Shown: piece by piece, positions 6,941-10,382 of the stretch
Layout of the letters: every line of letters begins with the position of its first letter
Position numbering within the stretch: position 1 is the stretch's first letter
NCBI GenBank assembly: GCA_003242115.1
Contig: QBMP01000001.1
Location: 34,672-45,053 of the forward strand
Reading direction: 5' to 3'
DNA from: Phormidesmis priestleyi
Lineage (GTDB): Bacteria; Cyanobacteriota; Cyanobacteriia; Phormidesmidales; Phormidesmidaceae
Length of the DNA: 10,382 bases
The notes under the pieces: generated by a model
Told to the model about the DNA's origin: nothing
The model's input: the letters and a program-made list of their open reading frames with translations, nothing else
The model's database searches: none
Program-made: the position numbers and the translations under genes

Positions 6941-7122
6941 ACTGCCACCAAGCTTACGAGAGCAAGCCCTGCTAGCTGGGCGACTTCCCAATGGCCGTAA
7001 GAATTCAGGCCGTCGGTGATCGCACTCAGCAGATTAGCCTGCAATCCAAACCATTCCAGCGCAGCGAGGCCCGCGATCATCGCTCCAAGGAAATGAGGCC
7101 AAAGCCTATCCCAATCGCTCAA
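6937..7122 (-). CDS. Possible small membrane protein downstream of the GMC gene
   Basis: This 61-residue reading frame starts with TTG inside the end of the GMC oxidoreductase gene (17-nt overlap) and ends in the TTAA shared with the hipA stop. It would encode two hydrophobic stretches, about residues 11-34 and 46-61, with the last running right to the C-terminus. An in-frame TAA lies directly before the TTG, so the frame cannot extend upstream; an ATG at residue 15 is the only other good start. The composition (Trp-, Leu- and Ala-rich) looks like a membrane protein rather than noise, and the frame fills an otherwise empty gap between converging genes. I do not recognise a family. The abrupt end may mean a natural small protein, a 3' truncation where the DUF262-hipA module joined, or a chance frame. 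Confidence 0.4.
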   Translation of the reverse strand: MSDWDRLWPHFLGAMIAGLAALEWFGLQANLLSAITDGLNSYGHWEVAQLAGLALVSLVAV

Positions 7123-8677
7123 TTAAATGATCGCCTACTCGCATCGCATTCGCCATAATCGTCAGTGACGGATTGACTGCCGCGCTAGACGGAAAAAAGC
7201 TGCCATCGACGACATACAAATTGTCTACATCGTGAGCTTTACAGTTGAGATCCAGCACAGACGTAGCCGAATCGCTGCCGAAGCGGCAGGTGCCGACTTG
7301 ATGAGCGATCGCATCAATCGGCAAAATCTTACTAAAATACCAGGACACCGGCAGCACTCCTCCTTGGTTATCAACTTCTCTCACCATTCGCACCCATCGC
7401 CGAATCAAGCGCCTAAAAGAGTGCATATTGTTAGGCGTGTAGTTCAGCGTGATCTTGCCATTATTCACCGTCACGCGGTTGTTTGGATCTGGCGCGTCTT
7501 CTCCTGTTAGCCACCAGTCTACCGTTCGCCTAGCCGCTATTTTCAGCGCAAACATCGGCGAAATTTTCGGCACATCCGTTGCCAGCATCTTTGAATTCAC
7601 TTTACCCAAAAGCTGAATATGACCCATCGGATACTCATATCCCGGCTCACCCCAGTAGTAATCATTAATTGCCAGCGTCTTTTGAAACACGCTGCGATTC
7701 TCTTTGAGCGTTAGGCCAATAATCGCCGCCGCTAGGTGCTTCATAAAGTTGCGCCCGACCTGATTGGAGCTATTGGCAAGCCCTTGAGGGTGCTGTTCAT
7801 TCGCGGAATTTAAAAGCAGCACCGATGAATTCACTGCGCCGCAGGCAACCACAACAATATCGCCTGAAAAAACCTGTTTCTCTCCCTTAATTTCTGTTTC
7901 TACCGCCGTAATTTCTCGCCCCGAAGCGCTGGTATGCAGCTTGTTGACCTTCGCTTCGGTAATCAATCGCACGTTGGTGTTGCTCATGGCGGGGCGAATA
8001 CAGTTTACATCTGCGTCTGATTTGGCATCAATCAAGCAGGGAAACCCATCGCAAGTGTTGCAGCGAATGCATTCGCTTAAAAACGCATCTTTTTCATTGA
8101 GCTTAACGGACAGCGGCAGGTAAAACGGATTGAGCCCCTTGGTCTGAAAAGCCTTATCCAGTTCAGCAATCCGAGGCTCGTGGCTGACCGGCGGATAGAG
8201 ATACTCATGGCGGCGCGGCGGCTCAGTCGGATCTAGCCCTTGCTTGCCATGTACCTGATACAGCGCTTCAGCTTGGTCATAATAAGGCTCAAAATCAGCA
8301 TACTTTAGCGGCCAAGCCGGAGAAACGCCCTCATGCAGCTTGACTTCATCAAAGTCTTGCTCGCGCAGGCGAAACAGCGCGCCGCCGTACACTTTCGTAT
8401 TACCGCCGACCCAGTAACCAATGCCGGGATGCACGTCATTGCCATTGCCATCGGCCCACACTTCTTGGGTTTGGTAGCGCCCCTTGCGAAAGACGGCTTC
8501 TGTGCTCCAATTTGCCTTTTCTTTGGGCAAAAAAGCGCCCCGCTCCAACACCAAAATCTTTTTGCCGCTAGGGGCTAGCCGATGCGCTAAAGTGCCGCCC
8601 CCTGCACCTGTGCCAATAATAATCACGTCGTAATGTTCAGCCGTAGATTCGGATACTGATAGACCCGCAGTAGACAT
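7106..8677 (-). CDS. GMC-family FAD-dependent oxidoreductase with cysteine cluster
   Basis: The enzyme belongs to the glucose-methanol-choline family, which oxidises alcohols or sugars using FAD. The N-terminal dinucleotide fold is YDVIIIGTGAGGGTLA (16-31), followed by the FAD motif GGNTKVYGGALF (91-102). The C-terminal GMC block has AHQVGTCRFG (458-467) and VDGSFFPSSAAVNPSLT (490-506), giving the active-site pair H459 and N502. An insert holds CIRCNTCDGFPC (Cys 203, 206, 209, 214) and Cys226, resembling an iron-sulfur or zinc site and reminiscent of long-chain alcohol oxidase-type members. At 523 aa the length is normal. No signal peptide or membrane segment is seen, so it is probably cytoplasmic. 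AGGA (minus strand, 8689-8692) lies 11 nt before the ATG. It follows the ABC-2 permease gene by 32 nt, so the two are likely cotranscribed. Substrate unknown; choline-dehydrogenase labels would be unsafe. Confidence 0.9.
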   Translation of the reverse strand: MSTAGLSVSESTAEHYDVIIIGTGAGGGTLAHRLAPSGKKILVLERGAFLPKEKANWSTEAVFRKGRYQTQEVWADGNGNDVHPGIGYWVGGNTKVYGGALFRLREQDFDEVKLHEGVSPAWPLKYADFEPYYDQAEALYQVHGKQGLDPTEPPRRHEYLYPPVSHEPRIAELDKAFQTKGLNPFYLPLSVKLNEKDAFLSECIRCNTCDGFPCLIDAKSDADVNCIRPAMSNTNVRLITEAKVNKLHTSASGREITAVETEIKGEKQVFSGDIVVVACGAVNSSVLLLNSANEQHPQGLANSSNQVGRNFMKHLAAAIIGLTLKENRSVFQKTLAINDYYWGEPGYEYPMGHIQLLGKVNSKMLATDVPKISPMFALKIAARRTVDWWLTGEDAPDPNNRVTVNNGKITLNYTPNNMHSFRRLIRRWVRMVREVDNQGGVLPVSWYFSKILPIDAIAHQVGTCRFGSDSATSVLDLNCKAHDVDNLYVVDGSFFPSSAAVNPSLTIMANAMRVGDHLIERLG

Positions 8678-8709
8678 AGAAGAAAAAATCCTAAAAGAGT
8701 GAGCGGCAC

Positions 8710-9573
8710 TTAATTCTTTCGTCGGTACGCCCTGAGTGTCAACAGTCCAAAGGTGAGAAACAGCGCTAAGCTCCAGCCTAATGTGATGATTACTGCACTC
8801 ATCGCCGGTTCGCCGTTGGCCAGCGATCGCATTGCTTCTGAGGCAACCGAAACCGGGTTATGCGTGACAAAGCCCAGCGCCCAGTCAGGAAATCCTGATT
8901 TTGGCACGTAGCCAATGCTTAAAAAAGTGAGCGGCAAAAGCCAGGGATTCATGACCGCTGATACGCCTTCAGAAGATTTTGCGCCAACTGCAACATAGAA
9001 GCCGATTAACGTTACGGCTAACGTAAATATCACGGGTAGCAGGAAAAAGCCCAGTGTAGCGATCGCGCCCCCTTGAAACCGAAACCCTAAAAAGCTCCCT
9101 GCCAACACAATTCCCACCACCTGAAACATCAGCCTTGCACCTGATGAAATCAGCCGTCCGCCCAGCGTTGAAAGCCTAGCTACCGGCATCGCCCGCAGCC
9201 TTCTATCCAATCCCTGGCTCAGGTCGTCATAGAAAAAATTACTGATATTCACGGTATTAAATAAAAGACCTTGAATAATCGTGAACGGCAACAAAAACTG
9301 AGCGTAGGTGCTATAGCTTTCGCCCGGAGCAACGACTTGGGCAAAGCTAGCTGTAAACACACAGAGCAAAGAAATCGCAAAAAAAGTAGACACCAACAGC
9401 GAAGCCGGACTGCGAACTTCTAATAAAATATTGCGCCAGCCAACAATGCTCATATCCTGCAAAGTTCTTAGCAGCCCGCCTTCTCGACGAGCCGCCACCA
9501 TCGCCGCTAGCTGATCACGATTTAGCGTTGGCGCGCTGCCTACTGCTGGAAAGTGGAAATTGTCCTCGGTCAT
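8710..9573 (-). CDS. ABC-2 type transporter permease (DrrB/DrrC-like)
   Basis: This is a membrane subunit of an ABC exporter of the ABC-2 class, 287 aa, which would pair with a separate ATPase. About six hydrophobic segments are visible, near 55-77, 90-112, 147-165, 171-197, 206-223 and 258-280. A roughly 50-residue cytosolic N-terminus precedes the first. The loop DLSQGLDRRLRAMPVAR (117-133) and the later THNPVSVASEAMRSL (237-251) match the typical DrrB-like pattern. It is a clear paralogue of the next gene upstream (shared RAMPxAR and GFRFQG), so the two probably form a heterodimeric channel. No Shine-Dalgarno is evident before the ATG. The 123-nt gap to the upstream permease contains a short tandem repeat. 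No ATPase gene is in view; it may lie beyond the right edge. Substrate unknown. Confidence 0.9.
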   Translation of the reverse strand: MTEDNFHFPAVGSAPTLNRDQLAAMVAARREGGLLRTLQDMSIVGWRNILLEVRSPASLLVSTFFAISLLCVFTASFAQVVAPGESYSTYAQFLLPFTIIQGLLFNTVNISNFFYDDLSQGLDRRLRAMPVARLSTLGGRLISSGARLMFQVVGIVLAGSFLGFRFQGGAIATLGFFLLPVIFTLAVTLIGFYVAVGAKSSEGVSAVMNPWLLPLTFLSIGYVPKSGFPDWALGFVTHNPVSVASEAMRSLANGEPAMSAVIITLGWSLALFLTFGLLTLRAYRRKN

Positions 9574-9637
9574 GACGGCTTTGGGTTACGTGAATTTTTG
9601 CTTGGGGTTTAATGCGATTTAGGTTTGATGGATTTTC

Positions 9638-9685
9638 CTGGAAGATTTCTGACAGATTTTCTGGCAGATTTTTTGGCAGATTTCT
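9638..9685. repeat. Four degenerate 12-bp tandem repeats between the two permease genes
   Basis: Four near-identical units of the form CTGGCAGATTTT start at about 9638, 9649, 9661 and 9673. They differ at one to three positions and in T-run length. On the coding (minus) strand this is an A-rich ATCTGCC repeat lying in the gap between the two permease genes. It could be slippage-derived spacer DNA or a binding array. Confidence 0.65.
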
Positions 9686-9696
9686 CTAGTGAGTTT

Positions 9697-10382
9697 CTAG
9701 GACAGCTTTCGGTACAGCCGAGTAGACCACCAGCCCAACAGCAGCAGCAGTCCCAACAGCCAGCTCAAACTGAGTAAAAAAAGAGACAGGCTAGCATCAC
9801 CGCCAATAGTTGACTCTAAATTAGCTTTTGTGCTCAGAGCCCGCAAGGCGTCGCAGGTGACGCTCACCGGCTGATAGCGCACAATCGGCTGTAGCCAGCT
9901 TGGAAAGTTTTCAGTGGGGCTAAAGCCGTTGCTCAGCAGCAGCAGCGGCGTATAGGGAATAATCGCTACGGCATCGACCAAGGTGGGATTGCGTAGCTTC
10001 AGTGCTAAGACGCTATAGCCAGTGATGCAGGTGGCGGTAAAGGCTATCACCAGCGTCAGGTAGCCGATAGCGTCTAATAGCGTGCCCTGAAAGCGGAAGC
10101 CAAAGCCGTAGGCGACTACTAGCAGCACAGCGGTTGCCAACAGCGCTCTGACCATATATGCCAAAACTAATCCAGCAATCACAGCCACCCGCGCAATGGG
10201 CATCGCCCGACACCGGGTCATCATTCCCGTTTCAATATCTTTGGCCAGCATCAGGGCTGAGCCGAGCCCTGAAAAAAACAGCGCCTGTAAGTTAATAATG
10301 GGGGTGAGATACTGAATGTAGTTGATCCCTTGGGCGGCCATGAGCTTTTGGCCAATGATCCAAAAGCCAGCGAGAAAAACGG
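9697..10382 (-). CDS. ABC-2 type transporter permease, 5' end beyond window
   Basis: The frame stays open to the right edge, so this gene is partial. Thirteen codons before the internal Met at 10341 read as membrane sequence (VFLAGFWIIGQKL), which shows that this Met is not the start. About 227 residues are visible. Features are QGINYIQYLTP after the first visible segment, the loop DIETGMMTRCRAMPIAR, GFRFQG, and RYQPVSVTCDALRAL, all matching positions in the paralogous permease downstream. The C-terminal helix is very leucine-rich and ends with RLYRKLS. The arrangement of two DrrB/DrrC-like permeases in tandem predicts an ATP-binding subunit just upstream, outside this window. It would export a hydrophobic molecule from the cell, but which one cannot be told. 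Confidence 0.9.
   Translation of the reverse strand, partial: VFLAGFWIIGQKLMAAQGINYIQYLTPIINLQALFFSGLGSALMLAKDIETGMMTRCRAMPIARVAVIAGLVLAYMVRALLATAVLLVVAYGFGFRFQGTLLDAIGYLTLVIAFTATCITGYSVLALKLRNPTLVDAVAIIPYTPLLLLSNGFSPTENFPSWLQPIVRYQPVSVTCDALRALSTKANLESTIGGDASLSLFLLSLSWLLGLLLLLGWWSTRLYRKLS

Noticed and set aside
7232..8578. Three plus-strand frames (7232-7510, 7941-8123, 8333-8578) antisense to the GMC gene
   Set aside because: They are on the opposite strand of a clearly conserved enzyme gene and read as low-content shadow sequence.
10013..10213. 66-codon minus-strand frame inside the partial ABC-2 permease
   Set aside because: Alternate frame of a convincing membrane protein gene; rich in Cys, Gly and Ser without any motif.

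Overview
The window reads as cyanobacterial chromosome. Three things point there: many copies of the cyanobacterial palindrome GCGATCGC (HIP1), a cyanobacterial-type ribosomal protein L32 with an acidic tail, and a small NrtS-type nitrate/nitrite transporter. No tRNA, rRNA, CRISPR array, transposase or integrase was seen.

Left part (1-877): rpmF (L32) is followed by a terminator-like hairpin, a second and stronger intrinsic terminator, and nrtS. The stretch before sbcC holds short repeats, a candidate extended -10 promoter and a strong 12-bp leader hairpin with no T-run. Middle left (878-3889): sbcC, the SMC/Rad50-like ATPase subunit of the SbcCD nuclease. It is complete, with a central CPLC zinc hook and unusually glutamine-rich, CAG-rich coiled coils.

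Centre (about 3970-6940): a two-gene module of a DUF262 (ParB/Srx-like, GmrSD-N type) protein and a HipA-family Ser/Thr kinase. The two overlap by 4 nt (GTGA) and follow an operator-like cluster of TAGAAT half-sites. The kinase keeps its catalytic residues, but the usual HipB helix-turn-helix antitoxin is absent and DUF262 takes its place. The module contains no HIP1 site, whereas the flanks contain ten, so it looks acquired. This is the best candidate for an under-described defence or toxin-antitoxin-like system here.

Right part (6937-10382, all minus strand, transcribed right to left): two paralogous DrrB/DrrC-like ABC-2 permeases, the first running off the window edge, then a GMC-family FAD oxidoreductase with a cysteine cluster and perhaps a very small membrane protein. 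The likely reading is an exporter (ATPase probably off the right edge) with a linked oxidoreductase; the substrate is unknown. The last small ORF and hipA converge, and their stop codons share one TTAA.
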